DNA of 64,000 nt from NCBI RefSeq assembly GCF_002101785.1, contig NZ_LQPJ01000112.1, positions 62,001 through 126,000 on the forward strand, read 5' to 3'. The notes beneath the pieces were generated by a model that worked only from the letters and a program-made list of their open reading frames with translations, was not told the DNA's origin and made no database searches. Of the stretch, positions 1-8,776 are shown in pieces (position 1 is the first letter of the stretch; each line of letters begins with the position of its first letter). Position numbers and translations under genes: made by a program. This stretch comes from Mycobacterium palustre (GTDB lineage Bacteria > Actinomycetota > Actinomycetes > Mycobacteriales > Mycobacteriaceae).

Positions 1-314
1 TCGCCCCCAACGTCGACGGCGGTGATTACGTCATCGTCGTCAACGCCGACAAGGTCGCCATCAGCGGCGACAAGCTGCGGAGCAAGCTGGCCTACCGCCA
101 CTCGGGGTATCCCGGCGGCCTGCGCAGCCGCTCGATCGGCGAGCTGATGCAAAAGCACCCGACCCGCGTCGTGGAGAAGGCGATCGTCGGCATGCTGCCC
201 AAGAACAAGCTGAGCCGTCAGATCCAGCGCAAGCTGCACGTCTACGCCGGCCCCGAGCACCCCCACACCGCTCAGCAGCCGGTTCCGTTCGAGATCAAGC
301 AGGTGGCCCAGTGA
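1..314 (+). CDS. rplM: 50S ribosomal protein L13, C-terminal part
   Basis: This is the 3' end of the gene for large-subunit ribosomal protein L13, which binds 23S rRNA early in 50S assembly. The reading frame is open from base 3 and gives about 103 residues before TGA at 312-314. It contains the L13 signatures [10 protein letters not shown] and [11 protein letters not shown], and ends in the usual tail [15 protein letters not shown]. The 5' end lies outside the window. The stop overlaps the GTG start of rpsI by 4 bases, so the two ribosomal proteins are translationally coupled, as is usual for the L13-S9 operon. Confidence 0.97.
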   Translation, partial: APNVDGGDYVIVVNADKVAISGDKLRSKLAYRHSGYPGGLRSRSIGELMQKHPTRVVEKAIVGMLPKNKLSRQIQRKLHVYAGPEHPHTAQQPVPFEIKQVAQ

Positions 315-790
315 CCGAGACAACCGAGGCCCTCGAGGCCACCGCCACCGCGGACGTGGCGACGGAGGCCCCGGCCGCCGTGGCCGGCGAATCGTTCGTG
401 TTCGAGCGGCCCATCCAGACCGTCGGCCGCCGCAAGGAGGCCGTGGTGCGGGTGCGCCTGGTGCCCGGCACCGGCAAGTTCGACCTCAACGGCCGCAGCC
501 TGGAGGACTACTTCCCCAACAAGGTGCACCAGCAGCTGATCAAGGCCCCGCTGGTCACCGTCGACCGGGCGGAAAGCTTCGACATCTTCGCCCTGCTGCA
601 CGGCGGCGGGCCGTCGGGTCAGGCCGGTGCGCTGCGCCTGGGCATCGCCCGCGCGCTGATCATCGCGTCGCCGGAGGACCGGCCCGCGCTGAAGAAGGCC
701 GGCTTTTTGACCCGTGACCCGCGGGCCACCGAGCGCAAGAAGTACGGCCTGAAGAAGGCCCGCAAGGCGCCGCAGTACAGCAAGCGCTGA
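311..790 (+). CDS. rpsI: 30S ribosomal protein S9
   Basis: Ribosomal protein S9 of the small subunit; its basic C-terminal tail reaches the P-site tRNA. The product has 159 residues. An Ala/Glu/Thr-rich N-terminal extension of about 30 residues, common in actinobacteria, precedes the S9 core, which begins at [16 protein letters not shown]. The core includes [19 protein letters not shown] and ends in the diagnostic [18 protein letters not shown]. The GTG start overlaps the rplM stop. The next gene, glmM, starts 148 bases downstream and probably has its own promoter. Confidence 0.97.
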   Translation: MTETTEALEATATADVATEAPAAVAGESFVFERPIQTVGRRKEAVVRVRLVPGTGKFDLNGRSLEDYFPNKVHQQLIKAPLVTVDRAESFDIFALLHGGGPSGQAGALRLGIARALIIASPEDRPALKKAGFLTRDPRATERKKYGLKKARKAPQYSKR

Positions 791-938
791 TCAACCGTCA
801 CTTTCTGGCCGCAATCGTGCGTCTGTGCATGGTGGCGCGGCGTGCCCGCGCGCATCCGTGCGCGGTTTCGGTCAGAAAAGAACGGGCACGTTAAGTGCAC
901 GTTGGTTCTCGGTCGTCAACTGTGAGAGGTTTGTCCGC

Positions 939-2276
939 ATGGGTCGACTATTCGGCACCGACGGCGTACGCGGGGTCGCCAACCGCGAGCTGACCGCCGA
1001 GCTGGCCCTGGCGCTGGGCGCCGCGGCGGCGCGGCGCCTGGCGGGCGCGGGCGGACCGGGCCGGCGGGTCGCCGTGATCGGCCGCGACCCGCGGGCCAGC
1101 GGCGAAATGCTGGAGGCGGCGGTGATCGCCGGGCTGACCAGCCAGGGCGTCGACGCGTTGCGGGTCGGGGTGCTTCCCACCCCGGCCGTGGCCTACCTGA
1201 CCGGCGCGTACGACGCCGACTTCGGGGTGATGATCTCGGCGTCGCACAACCCGATGCCCGACAACGGCATCAAGATCTTCGGCCCGGGCGGCCACAAGCT
1301 CGACGACGACACCGAGGACCAGATCGAAGAGCTGGTGGCGGCCGGACCCGGGCTGCGCCCGGTCGGCGCCGGGATCGGGCGCGTCGTGGACGCCGAGGAC
1401 GCCGCCGACCGCTACCTGCGCCACCTGAGCAAGGCCGCCACGCTGCGCCTGGACGGCCTGACCGTGGTGGTCGACTGCGCGCACGGCGCGGCGTCGTCGG
1501 TGGCGCCGCGCGCCTACCGGGCGGCCGGGGCGCGGGTGATCGCGATCAACGCCGACCCCAACGGCCTCAACATCAACGACGGCTGCGGCTCGACGCACCT
1601 GGATTCGCTGCGCGCGGCCGTCGTGGACCACCGCGCCGACCTGGGGCTGGCGCACGACGGGGACGCCGACCGGTGCCTGGCCGTCGACGCCAACGGCGAG
1701 CTCGTCGACGGCGACGCGATCATGGTCGTGCTGGCGCTGGCGATGCGGGACGCCGGCGAGCTGGCCTCCGACACGCTGGTGACGACGGTGATGAGCAACC
1801 TCGGCCTGCACCTTGCCATGCGCGCGGCGGGCATCACGGTGCGCACCACCGGCGTCGGCGACCGCTACGTCCTCGAGGAGCTGCGGGCCGGCGACTACAG
1901 CCTCGGCGGCGAGCAGTCCGGCCACATCGTCATGCCCGCGGTGGGCTCCACCGGCGACGGCATCGTCACCGGGCTGCGGCTGATGACGCGCATGGTCCAA
2001 ACCGGCTCTGCGCTGGCCGATCTCGCCTCGGCGATGCGGGCGATGCCGCAGGTGCTGATCAACGTCAAGGTCGCCGACAAGGCCACCGCCGCCGCGGCCC
2101 CCTCGGTGCGGGCCGCGGTCGCGCGGGCCGAGGCCGAGCTGGGCGACACCGGTCGAATCCTGTTGCGCCCCTCGGGAACCGAGCCGATGATCCGGGTCAT
2201 GGTGGAGGCACCCGAAGAGGGCATCGCCCAGCGCGTCGCCACCCGGTTGGCCGAAGCGGTGAGCGCCGCGGGCTGA
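939..2276 (+). CDS. glmM: phosphoglucosamine mutase
   Basis: Converts glucosamine-6-phosphate to glucosamine-1-phosphate on the route to UDP-GlcNAc and peptidoglycan; GlmS in this window makes its substrate. The product has 445 residues, normal for the family. The ATG at 939 is chosen because it gives the canonical start [12 protein letters not shown] and follows a GAGAGG ribosome site at 924-929; the longer upstream frame has no such support. The catalytic phosphoserine loop ISASHNP places the active serine near residue 102. The metal loop DGDADR is near residue 240, the sugar-binding GGEQSGH follows, and the C-terminal phosphate-binding loop is [12 protein letters not shown]. Confidence 0.97.
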   Translation: MGRLFGTDGVRGVANRELTAELALALGAAAARRLAGAGGPGRRVAVIGRDPRASGEMLEAAVIAGLTSQGVDALRVGVLPTPAVAYLTGAYDADFGVMISASHNPMPDNGIKIFGPGGHKLDDDTEDQIEELVAAGPGLRPVGAGIGRVVDAEDAADRYLRHLSKAATLRLDGLTVVVDCAHGAASSVAPRAYRAAGARVIAINADPNGLNINDGCGSTHLDSLRAAVVDHRADLGLAHDGDADRCLAVDANGELVDGDAIMVVLALAMRDAGELASDTLVTTVMSNLGLHLAMRAAGITVRTTGVGDRYVLEELRAGDYSLGGEQSGHIVMPAVGSTGDGIVTGLRLMTRMVQTGSALADLASAMRAMPQVLINVKVADKATAAAAPSVRAAVARAEAELGDTGRILLRPSGTEPMIRVMVEAPEEGIAQRVATRLAEAVSAAG

Positions 2277-2322
2277 TCCTTCGCGCTGGAACCCCGACGC
2301 CGCGCCGGGCGTCGGATTAGGC

Positions 2323-2610
2323 ATGAGGTTCGACAGCGCGGGGGTGCACCAGATCGCCGACCAGCTCGGCGCGGCCGCGGAAGTCATCGACGACGCGGTG
2401 TCAAATCACTTGGCGCGCCTGGCTTTCGGCGGCTCCGCGGCGGGGCGGGCGCATGGCGCGCGCGGGGACGCGCTGCGCGTCGAGCTGGAGCGTCTCAGGG
2501 ACGAGGTGTCGCAGTGGTCTCGGGTGGTCGTCGAGACCGCCGCCGCGTTGCGCGCCGGCGCCGACCGCTACGCCGACGCCGACCTGTACGCCGCGGCGCG
2601 GATCGCCTGA
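2323..2610 (+). CDS. EspC-like type VII secretion-associated protein (Rv3440c position)
   Basis: A 95-residue, Ala-rich, almost wholly helical protein without signal peptide or membrane segment. It resembles the EspC/DUF2580 family of ESX substrates: two predicted helices around a glycine turn (FGGSAAG, about residues 35-41) and a C-terminal YADAD at residues 83-87, which fits the YxxxD/E secretion signal. It sits at the place of Rv3440c. The stop is 2 bases before the GTG of the next gene, so the two are surely co-transcribed. A partnership is proposed because the neighbour carries a WxG turn. Family assignment is by sequence character, not by alignment. Confidence 0.7.
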   Translation: MRFDSAGVHQIADQLGAAAEVIDDAVSNHLARLAFGGSAAGRAHGARGDALRVELERLRDEVSQWSRVVVETAAALRAGADRYADADLYAAARIA

Positions 2611-2612
2611 TC

Positions 2613-4034
2613 GTGGCCGACCGGTGGGACGTCGCCGAGCGCCTCTCGGAGGGCCGGGCCGCCGTCGAGCACACCCAGACGTACGTGCAGGCCTGCCATG
2701 CGCTCGGCTACCAGCATCCCGAGATGACGGCGCGCCCGTCCCAGATCCGCGACTGGTACGACACCGAAGACGGGATGGATCTTCGCGCGCTGGACCGCGA
2801 TTGCGCCGAGCTGCGGGCGGCGGGCGAGGCGCTGACGGACGCGTTGCGGTTGCAGCGCGCCCAGATCGCCCGGCTGGCCGCGGCGTGGAGCGGGCCGGGC
2901 GGAGACGCCGCGGTTCGATTCCTGGAGCGCCAGGTCGACACCGCCGGCGCGGTGGCCGCCGAGGTGCGCTCGGCGGCCCAACGGTGCGAGTCGCTGCGCG
3001 ACAACCTGTGGTACCTCGTCGACTCGAAGGTCGCCGCGGCCGTCGCCATCGACGACCGCACGCGGGCGCAGCGCGCCCAGTGGCTTTCCGCCGCCGCTGC
3101 CGTGACCACCGGGGCGGGCGGTCGCGCGGCCGCCGAGGACGTGATCCGCCAACAGGTAAATCCTTACGTGGACAACGAGATTCGGGACGACTGGCTGACC
3201 GTGATGCGTTCGACGGCCGAGGGGGTGGCGACGTCCTACGACATGGTCATCGACCGGATGGCGGCCGCGCCGGTGGCGCGTTTCGAGTCTCCCGGCGACC
3301 TGGGGCCCGACGACGGGCCGCGTTCGACGAGTCCGCCCGCATCGGCTGGCGTCGTCGCACCCGCCGCGGTGCCCGCCGCGCCGGCCCAAGCCGTTGCGCC
3401 GCCGGCGGCGACGACCGCCGCGCCGGCCCAAGCCGTTGCGCCGCCGTCCGTCCCCGCGGCGTCGCTGCCGCCCATCCCCGCGGCCGCGCTGCCCGATCTC
3501 GGGTCCACCCTGCCCGATCTCGGGTCCGCGCTCGGCGGCGGTTCGGCCATGCCCGGCGGCGAGCTGGGCGGGTTGGGTGGGTTAGGCGGGCTGGCCGGCC
3601 GGATCGTCGATGCGATGGCTTCCCTGCTGGGTCCGGCGCGCGGCGGGCTCGACGACTCGTCGGAGCTCGGGGGCTTCGACGGGGATCCCGACGAGGACCC
3701 CTTCCATCCCCTCGACGAGCGCGACGACGACGAGCGCGACGACGAGCGGCGTCGCGAGGATCACGAGGAGCACCCGACGCAAGACACCGAGGAGGCCGAC
3801 CAAGCCGAGGAGGCCAAGCCGGCCGAAGAGGCCAAGCCGGCCGAGGAGGCGCAGCCCGTCGCGGGGCCAACGCCGCCGGACCCGCCGCCCGCGCAGGCGC
3901 CGCCGGAGGACGCGCCCGCACCGGAGCCGGTCGCGGCTCCCGCGCCGGCCCCCGCGCCGCCCGGCGGCGGCCCCGGACCGGGCTCGACGCCCTGCGAAAT
4001 CGCCGTCGACCAGCTACCGCAGGCGGGGCAGTGA
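2613..4034 (+). CDS. Ala/Pro/Glu-rich protein with WxG turn (Rv3439c position)
   Basis: A 473-residue protein of unknown function. GTG 2613 is preferred because an earlier in-frame start would lie inside the preceding gene. The first ~220 residues are helical, with WSG at residues 92-94 followed by a long helix, the layout of WXG100/PPE/EspB-like secreted proteins. From about residue 225 the protein is low complexity: Pro/Ala-rich with an exact internal repeat, then Gly-rich, then a strongly acidic block (DERDDDERDDERRRED), then EEAKPAEEAKPAEEAQP and a proline-rich tail. No signal peptide or transmembrane helix is seen. The coupled EspC-like gene upstream suggests a type VII exported pair; this is inference. 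Confidence 0.65.
   Translation: MADRWDVAERLSEGRAAVEHTQTYVQACHALGYQHPEMTARPSQIRDWYDTEDGMDLRALDRDCAELRAAGEALTDALRLQRAQIARLAAAWSGPGGDAAVRFLERQVDTAGAVAAEVRSAAQRCESLRDNLWYLVDSKVAAAVAIDDRTRAQRAQWLSAAAAVTTGAGGRAAAEDVIRQQVNPYVDNEIRDDWLTVMRSTAEGVATSYDMVIDRMAAAPVARFESPGDLGPDDGPRSTSPPASAGVVAPAAVPAAPAQAVAPPAATTAAPAQAVAPPSVPAASLPPIPAAALPDLGSTLPDLGSALGGGSAMPGGELGGLGGLGGLAGRIVDAMASLLGPARGGLDDSSELGGFDGDPDEDPFHPLDERDDDERDDERRREDHEEHPTQDTEEADQAEEAKPAEEAKPAEEAQPVAGPTPPDPPPAQAPPEDAPAPEPVAAPAPAPAPPGGGPGPGSTPCEIAVDQLPQAGQ
3373..3446 (+). repeat. direct repeat, 32 bases, 42-base period
   Basis: A 32-base unit beginning CCGCCGCGCCGGCCCAAGCC occurs at 3373-3404 and again at 3415-3446. It lies in frame inside the proline-rich part of the preceding entry and encodes AAPAQAVAPP twice, so the repeat unit is 14 codons. 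A second short duplication (GCCCGATCTCGGGTCC, twice near 3489-3525) follows. The period is a multiple of three, so copy number can change without breaking the frame. Confidence 0.85.
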
Positions 4035-4038
4035 CGAA

Positions 4039-5082
4039 TCAGGCGGGGCGCAGCCGCAGGACGTCCTCGACGAAGCGCACCGACTCGCGCGGGTCGGCGG
4101 CCAGGGGGCTCACCAGCAGCGTCGTCACGCCGGACTCGGCGAAGGCGGCCAGGCGTTCGGCGACGTACCCGCGCGGGCCGACCAGCGACATCCCGCGGAC
4201 CAGCTCGTCGGGCACCAGGTCGGTGGCCTCGGCCTTGCGGCCGGACAGGTACAGCTCCTGGATGCGGTCGGCGACCTCGCCATACCCGTAGCGGGTCGCC
4301 AGGTCGTGGTAGAAGTTGCGGCCCCTGGCGCCCATCCCGCCGATGTAGAGCGCCAGCTGCGGCTTGGCCCACGCCAGCCGCTCGCCGACGTCGTCGCCGA
4401 TGGCCAGCGACGCGTGCACCACGACGTCCAGCGGGCCCAGGGCCGGGTCGCGCTTGGCGGCGCCGGCCGCCAGCGCGTCGCCCCACACCGTGTGCGCCTT
4501 TTCGGGAAGGTAGAACACCGGCTGCCAGCCCTCGGCGATCTCGGCGGTCAGCTCGACGTTCTTGGGCCCCAGCGCCGCGATCGTGATCGGAATCCGTTCG
4601 CGCACAGGGTGATTGATGAGCTGCAGCGGCTTGCCCAGGCCCGTACCGCGGTCGGCGGGCAGCGGGATCTGGTAATGCTTGCCGTCGTGTCGCACCCGCT
4701 CGCGGCGCCACACCTTGCGGCAGATCTCCACCACCTCGCGGGTGCGGCCCAGCGGGGCGTCGAACGGGACGCCGTGAAAACCCTCCATCACCTGCGGTCC
4801 CGACGTGCCGATGCCCAGCCGGAACCGCCCGTCGGACACGAAGTCCAGGCCCGCCGCGGTCATCGCCAGCAGCGACGGGGTGCGGATGTAGAGGGGAAAC
4901 ACCCCGGAGGCCAGCTCGACGGTGCCGGTCTTGGCGGCCAGGTACCCGAGCTGGCTGACCGCGTCGAAGGAATACGCCTCGGCGACCACCGCGATGTCGA
5001 TGCCGGCCTTTTCCAGTTCGACGACGCGCTCCACGCCCTCGCGGAAGCCGCCCGAGTAATCCAACGCGATCCCGATTCGCAT
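4039..5082 (-). CDS. LLM-class, probably F420-dependent oxidoreductase
   Basis: A 347-residue luciferase-like (TIM-barrel) flavin/F420 oxidoreductase. It begins MRIGIALDYSGG and contains typical family stretches: ELEKAGIDIAVVAEAYSFDA, DGRFRLGIGTSGPQVMEGFHG and PITIAALGPKNVELTAEIAEG. Mycobacteria generally use coenzyme F420 rather than FMN with this family, so an F420H2- or F420-linked hydride transfer is likely; the substrate cannot be read from sequence. It is convergent with the preceding gene (4 bases between stops) and is followed on the same strand by nothing else. I do not recall this gene at the M. tuberculosis position, so it may be an insertion. Confidence 0.85.
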   Translation of the reverse strand: MRIGIALDYSGGFREGVERVVELEKAGIDIAVVAEAYSFDAVSQLGYLAAKTGTVELASGVFPLYIRTPSLLAMTAAGLDFVSDGRFRLGIGTSGPQVMEGFHGVPFDAPLGRTREVVEICRKVWRRERVRHDGKHYQIPLPADRGTGLGKPLQLINHPVRERIPITIAALGPKNVELTAEIAEGWQPVFYLPEKAHTVWGDALAAGAAKRDPALGPLDVVVHASLAIGDDVGERLAWAKPQLALYIGGMGARGRNFYHDLATRYGYGEVADRIQELYLSGRKAEATDLVPDELVRGMSLVGPRGYVAERLAAFAESGVTTLLVSPLAADPRESVRFVEDVLRLRPA

Positions 5083-5184
5083 CCCCGACAGATACCACGG
5101 CCGCCGGGGCGGGGCCGCGGACGGGCCGATGCCCGGGCCGACGTCGAGGGGCCGCCGAGCCGAAGCCGCGCTACCCGCTTTCCG

Positions 5185-6024
5185 TCACTTCAGCAGCGCG
5201 GCGATCTTCTCTTCGAGCTTGATCGCCTCGGCCTCGGGATCCACCCGGTCGGTCCGGGGCAGCCTGACGTCGGCGTCGGCGAAGCCGCGGTAGGTCTTGT
5301 CGCCGCCGAGCGCATAGAGCAGGTAGCCGGTCAGCAGCGCCCGCACCGACCGCTGGGTGCGCCGGTGCGCGCCGGCCAACCCGACCACCCTCGCCAGCCG
5401 CCGGCCCTCGACCAGCCCGCCGGGCTGGGCCTTGCCCACGACGCGCAGCGTCGCGGTGTCCCAGGCGGCGGCCAGCGCCAGCGCGTTGGAGTTGAGCGCC
5501 TTGGCGTCGCCCGGCGCGGCCAGGATCAGGCCCGGGACCTTCAGCGCGGCGGCCGGCTGCTCGGCCGGGGGACTGGTGACGGCCGGGAAGATCGCGGCCG
5601 CCGCGGCCGGCTTGTCGGGCATGCCGGCCGCGGCGAACACGGCCGCCGACCCGCCGAAACCGTGGCCCACCACGCCGAGCTTGGCGGGGTGCACGCTGAT
5701 CTTGCCCGGCCCCAGGCGCACGCCCGCCACGACGTCGAGCGCGGTCCCGATATCGAAGGCGAAGTTGAGCACCGACGGCGCCACGCCCCGTTCGGTGTCC
5801 GGCGCCCCGGCCACGATGCCCCACGACGCCAGGTGCTCCAGCAGGCCCGCGTAGCGCGCGGCGCCGGTGAGCCAGTCGTGGCCGAAGGCCACGCCCGGCA
5901 GGTTGAACCCGGTCTCGGGGGTATACACCACGCCCGGCAAACCGGCGAAGGCCAGGTCACCGCGCAAGACCCGGTGCGGACCACGGCGGCTGAGGGCTGC
6001 GACGAGCTTGCGGATGCGGGCCAC
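5185..6024 (-). CDS. alpha/beta-hydrolase-like protein lacking the nucleophile (Rv3438-like)
   Basis: A 279-residue cytosolic protein with the dienelactone-hydrolase/alpha-beta hydrolase layout: an oxyanion-type strand (VAFGHDWLTG), a nucleophile-elbow strand, then VPGLILAAPGDAKALN near where the acid residue would lie. The elbow reads GVVGHGFGGSAAVF, so the expected Ser or Cys in GxSxG is glycine; a classical hydrolase mechanism is therefore doubtful unless another residue serves. The start MARIRKLVAAL is the first of the frame. It matches Rv3438 in position and character. The nearest gene on the same strand is 70 bases upstream. Function unknown. Confidence 0.75.
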   Translation of the reverse strand: MARIRKLVAALSRRGPHRVLRGDLAFAGLPGVVYTPETGFNLPGVAFGHDWLTGAARYAGLLEHLASWGIVAGAPDTERGVAPSVLNFAFDIGTALDVVAGVRLGPGKISVHPAKLGVVGHGFGGSAAVFAAAGMPDKPAAAAAIFPAVTSPPAEQPAAALKVPGLILAAPGDAKALNSNALALAAAWDTATLRVVGKAQPGGLVEGRRLARVVGLAGAHRRTQRSVRALLTGYLLYALGGDKTYRGFADADVRLPRTDRVDPEAEAIKLEEKIAALLK

Positions 6025-6094
6025 GGGTCGACGTTAGCGCATCGCGGTGGCGTGCCGGTTGGTGCGGCGGCGCCGCGGGTCCGCCGGGCGCCGG

Positions 6095-6307
6095 CTAGGC
6101 GATGACCTCGATCAGGCCCATCCGCCACAGCACCGCGTAGACCTGGCGCAGCGGAATGCTCAGCAAACGGGCGGCCCCGTCGACCAGGGGGTCGCCGCCG
6201 CCGACGGGGGCGCGGTGGGGGCGCTTCGTGACCTGGGCCGGCTCGGGGGCGGTCGACCGCGCCGCGGGTAGGTTCGTCACCACGTCGTCGTGCAGAACAG
6301 CGGTCAT
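6095..6307 (-). CDS. small conserved hypothetical protein
   Basis: A 70-residue protein. The ATG at 6305-6307 is chosen over the longer frame because a near-perfect ribosome site (AGGAGGGG) stands 4 bases upstream of it; codon use degrades beyond that point. The N-terminal 40 residues are disordered and basic (TKRPHRAPVGGG). The C-terminal half forms one amphipathic helix-turn-helix-like unit, LVDGAARLLSIPLRQVYAVL followed by WRMGLIEVIA. There are no cysteines, signal peptide or membrane helix. No function is assigned; a small DNA- or protein-binding module is possible. Confidence 0.6.
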   Translation of the reverse strand: MTAVLHDDVVTNLPAARSTAPEPAQVTKRPHRAPVGGGDPLVDGAARLLSIPLRQVYAVLWRMGLIEVIA

Positions 6308-6825
6308 GGTTCCCCTCCTGGGAGATCTACGCGGGCGGTCAGAGCGGAAGTCCGGTAGTCGGGTGCGACCCGTTCGTACATTCTTCGAATTCAGGGTTGG
6401 CGTTTCGAAAGGCCGGACATTGTCGCGGTGTTTACGTGTAGCTGAACTATTGGCGTTGATTTGTGTTGCGACCGACGCCGAGTGCCCGTCACGGTCAACC
6501 TTTGGCCCGCAGCTTGTTTCGCGGGGAGCGGTTGGTTGCTGCCAGTCGTCGCCCGACATTTCGCAGTGTAGGGCGGCGGCCCGCCGGCGCACCGAAGGCA
6601 ACGAAAACGGCGCGAATACATCAGATGAAATCGCCGACGGCCGTTTGTGAAGACGACGTGAATCCATTGCTGCGGTCCTCCCCGGTGTCGGTTTCGATGC
6701 CACAGCGTCCCGCGGGGTCCTTGGCGGATTCTCAACGTCGCCTTGGCGCGGGCCGGCGGGGGTTAACCCGCAGGTCGGGTCGGTGCTGACGGCTCCGGCG
6801 CGGTCGCTGCACTACCCTGTTCAGG
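6308..6825. other. long intergenic region upstream of glmS
   Basis: 518 bases between the divergent small gene and glmS, noticeably less GC-rich than the flanks in its middle. No ORF with mycobacterial codon use and no tRNA is seen. The glmS-proximal end reads TACCCT, 7 bases, ATG (6813-6828), which would fit a -10 element of a leaderless or nearly leaderless transcript. The size allows regulatory elements or a small RNA, but I can point to no recognisable riboswitch or glmS ribozyme. Confidence 0.5.
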
Positions 6826-8712
6826 ATGTGCGGGATCGTCGGCTACGTCGGGCAGCGCCCGGCCTGCGAGGTCGTCATGGACGCGCTGCGCCGGATGGAG
6901 TACCGCGGCTACGACTCCTCGGGAATCGCGCTGGTCGACGGTGACGGCAAACTGACCGTGCGGCGCCGCGCCGGCCGGCTGGCCAACCTGGAAGAGGCCG
7001 TCAAAGAAGCAGCCGAGGCGTCCCCCGGGTCGCTCGGCGGCACCACCGGGCTCGGCCATACCCGCTGGGCCACGCACGGCCGTCCCACCGACCGCAACGC
7101 CCACCCGCACCGCGACGCCGCCGGCAAGATCGCCGTCGTCCACAACGGGATCATCGAGAACTTCCCGGCGCTGCGCCACGAGCTGGAGGCCCAGGGCGTC
7201 GAGTTCGCCAGCGACACCGACACCGAGGTCGCGGTGCACCTGGTGGCTCAGGCGTACCGCCACGGGGACACCGCCGGCGATTTCGCCGCGTCGGTGCTGG
7301 CGGTGCTGCGCCGGCTGGAGGGCCACTTCACCCTGGTGTTCGCCAACGCCGACGAGCCGGGCACCATCGTGGCGGCCCGCCGCTCCACCCCGCTGGTCGT
7401 CGGGGTCGGCGACGGCGAGATGTTCGTCGGGTCCGACGTGGCCGCTTTCATCCAGCACACCCGCGAGGCCGTCGAACTCGGCCAGGACCAGGCCGTGGTG
7501 ATCACCGCGGACGGCTACCGCATCACCGACTTCTACGGCAACGACGACCTGCAAGCCGGGCGCGAGTACCGCGAGTTCCACATCGACTGGGACCTCGCCG
7601 CCGCCGAAAAGGGCGGCTACGAGTACTTCATGCTCAAGGAGATCGCCGAGCAGCCCACGGCGGTGGCCGACACCCTGCTCGGGCACTTCGTCAACGGCCG
7701 CATCGTGCTGGACGAACAGCGCCTCTCCGACCAGGAGCTGCGCGAGATCGACAAGGTGTTCGTGGTCGCCTGCGGCACCGCCTACCACTCCGGGCTGCTG
7801 GCCAAATACGCCATCGAGCACTGGACGCGGCTGCCCGTCGAGGTCGAGCTGGCCAGCGAGTTCCGCTACCGCGACCCCGTGCTGGACCGCAGCACGCTGG
7901 TGGTCGCCATCTCGCAGTCCGGCGAAACCGCCGACACGCTCGAGGCGGTGCGGCACGCCAAGGAGCAGAAGGCGAAGGTGCTGGCGATCTGCAACACCAA
8001 CGGCTCGCAGATCCCGCGCGAGAGCGACGCGGTGCTCTACACCCGCGCCGGCCCGGAAATCGGGGTGGCCTCCACCAAGACGTTCCTGGCGCAGATCGCC
8101 GCCAACTACCTGGTCGGCCTGGCGCTGGCGCAGGCCCGTGGCACCAAATACCCCGACGAGGTCGAGCGCGAGTTCCGCGAGCTGGAAGCGATGCCGGATT
8201 TGGTGGCCCGGGTGCTGTCGACGATCGAGCCGGTGGCCGCCCTGGCGCGCCAGTTCGCCCCGTCGTCGACCGTGCTGTTCCTCGGGCGCCACGTCGGCTA
8301 CCCGGTGGCGCTGGAGGGCGCGCTCAAACTCAAGGAACTGGCCTACATGCACGCCGAGGGCTTCGCGGCCGGCGAGCTCAAGCACGGCCCCATCGCGCTG
8401 ATCGAGGACGGGTTGCCCGTCATCGTCGTGATGCCGTCGCCCAAGGGCTCGGCCACGCTGCACGCCAAGCTGCTGTCCAACATCCGCGAGATCCAGACCC
8501 GCGGCGCGGTGACGATCGTGATCGCCGAGGAGGGCGACGACACGGTGCGGCCCTACGCCGACCACCTGATCGAAATCCCTTCGGTGTCAACCCTTTTGCA
8601 GCCTCTGCTGTCGACCATCCCGCTTCAGGTGTTCGCCGCCTCGGTCGCGCAGGCCCGCGGCTACGACGTCGACAAGCCGCGCAACCTGGCCAAATCCGTC
8701 ACCGTCGAATAA
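6826..8712 (+). CDS. glmS: glutamine-fructose-6-phosphate aminotransferase (isomerizing)
   Basis: Makes glucosamine-6-phosphate from fructose-6-phosphate and glutamine, the first committed step to UDP-GlcNAc; GlmM acts next. The product has 628 residues. The N-terminal class II glutaminase domain starts with the processed nucleophile Cys2 (MCGIVGYVG) and has YRGYDSSG and GHTRWATHG. Two SIS domains follow: CGTAYHSGLLAKY with AISQSGETADT, and LGRHVGYPVALEGALKLKEL with HAEGFAAGELKHG. The C-terminus DKPRNLAKSVTVE is the standard sugar-isomerase tail. The ATG start is fixed by the catalytic cysteine. Confidence 0.98.
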   Translation: MCGIVGYVGQRPACEVVMDALRRMEYRGYDSSGIALVDGDGKLTVRRRAGRLANLEEAVKEAAEASPGSLGGTTGLGHTRWATHGRPTDRNAHPHRDAAGKIAVVHNGIIENFPALRHELEAQGVEFASDTDTEVAVHLVAQAYRHGDTAGDFAASVLAVLRRLEGHFTLVFANADEPGTIVAARRSTPLVVGVGDGEMFVGSDVAAFIQHTREAVELGQDQAVVITADGYRITDFYGNDDLQAGREYREFHIDWDLAAAEKGGYEYFMLKEIAEQPTAVADTLLGHFVNGRIVLDEQRLSDQELREIDKVFVVACGTAYHSGLLAKYAIEHWTRLPVEVELASEFRYRDPVLDRSTLVVAISQSGETADTLEAVRHAKEQKAKVLAICNTNGSQIPRESDAVLYTRAGPEIGVASTKTFLAQIAANYLVGLALAQARGTKYPDEVEREFRELEAMPDLVARVLSTIEPVAALARQFAPSSTVLFLGRHVGYPVALEGALKLKELAYMHAEGFAAGELKHGPIALIEDGLPVIVVMPSPKGSATLHAKLLSNIREIQTRGAVTIVIAEEGDDTVRPYADHLIEIPSVSTLLQPLLSTIPLQVFAASVAQARGYDVDKPRNLAKSVTVE

Positions 8713-8776
8713 CCGGGCCTAACCGCTTACAATGTTCCGGGCCGTCAATTGATGGCAGTGACCGACTAGGGGCGCG

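Noticed and set aside
3610..6105. 831-codon + strand frame across the Ala/Pro-rich gene, the LLM gene and the hydrolase
   Set aside because: It runs antisense through two well-supported minus-strand genes and its product is compositionally random (Arg/Gly/Pro).
6463..6789. 108-codon + strand frame upstream of glmS
   Set aside because: No ribosome site, no recognisable domain and codon use unlike the neighbouring genes; treated as intergenic.
6308..6825. Possible glmS ribozyme or riboswitch
   Set aside because: I could not find the conserved ribozyme core, and such elements are not typical of actinobacteria.
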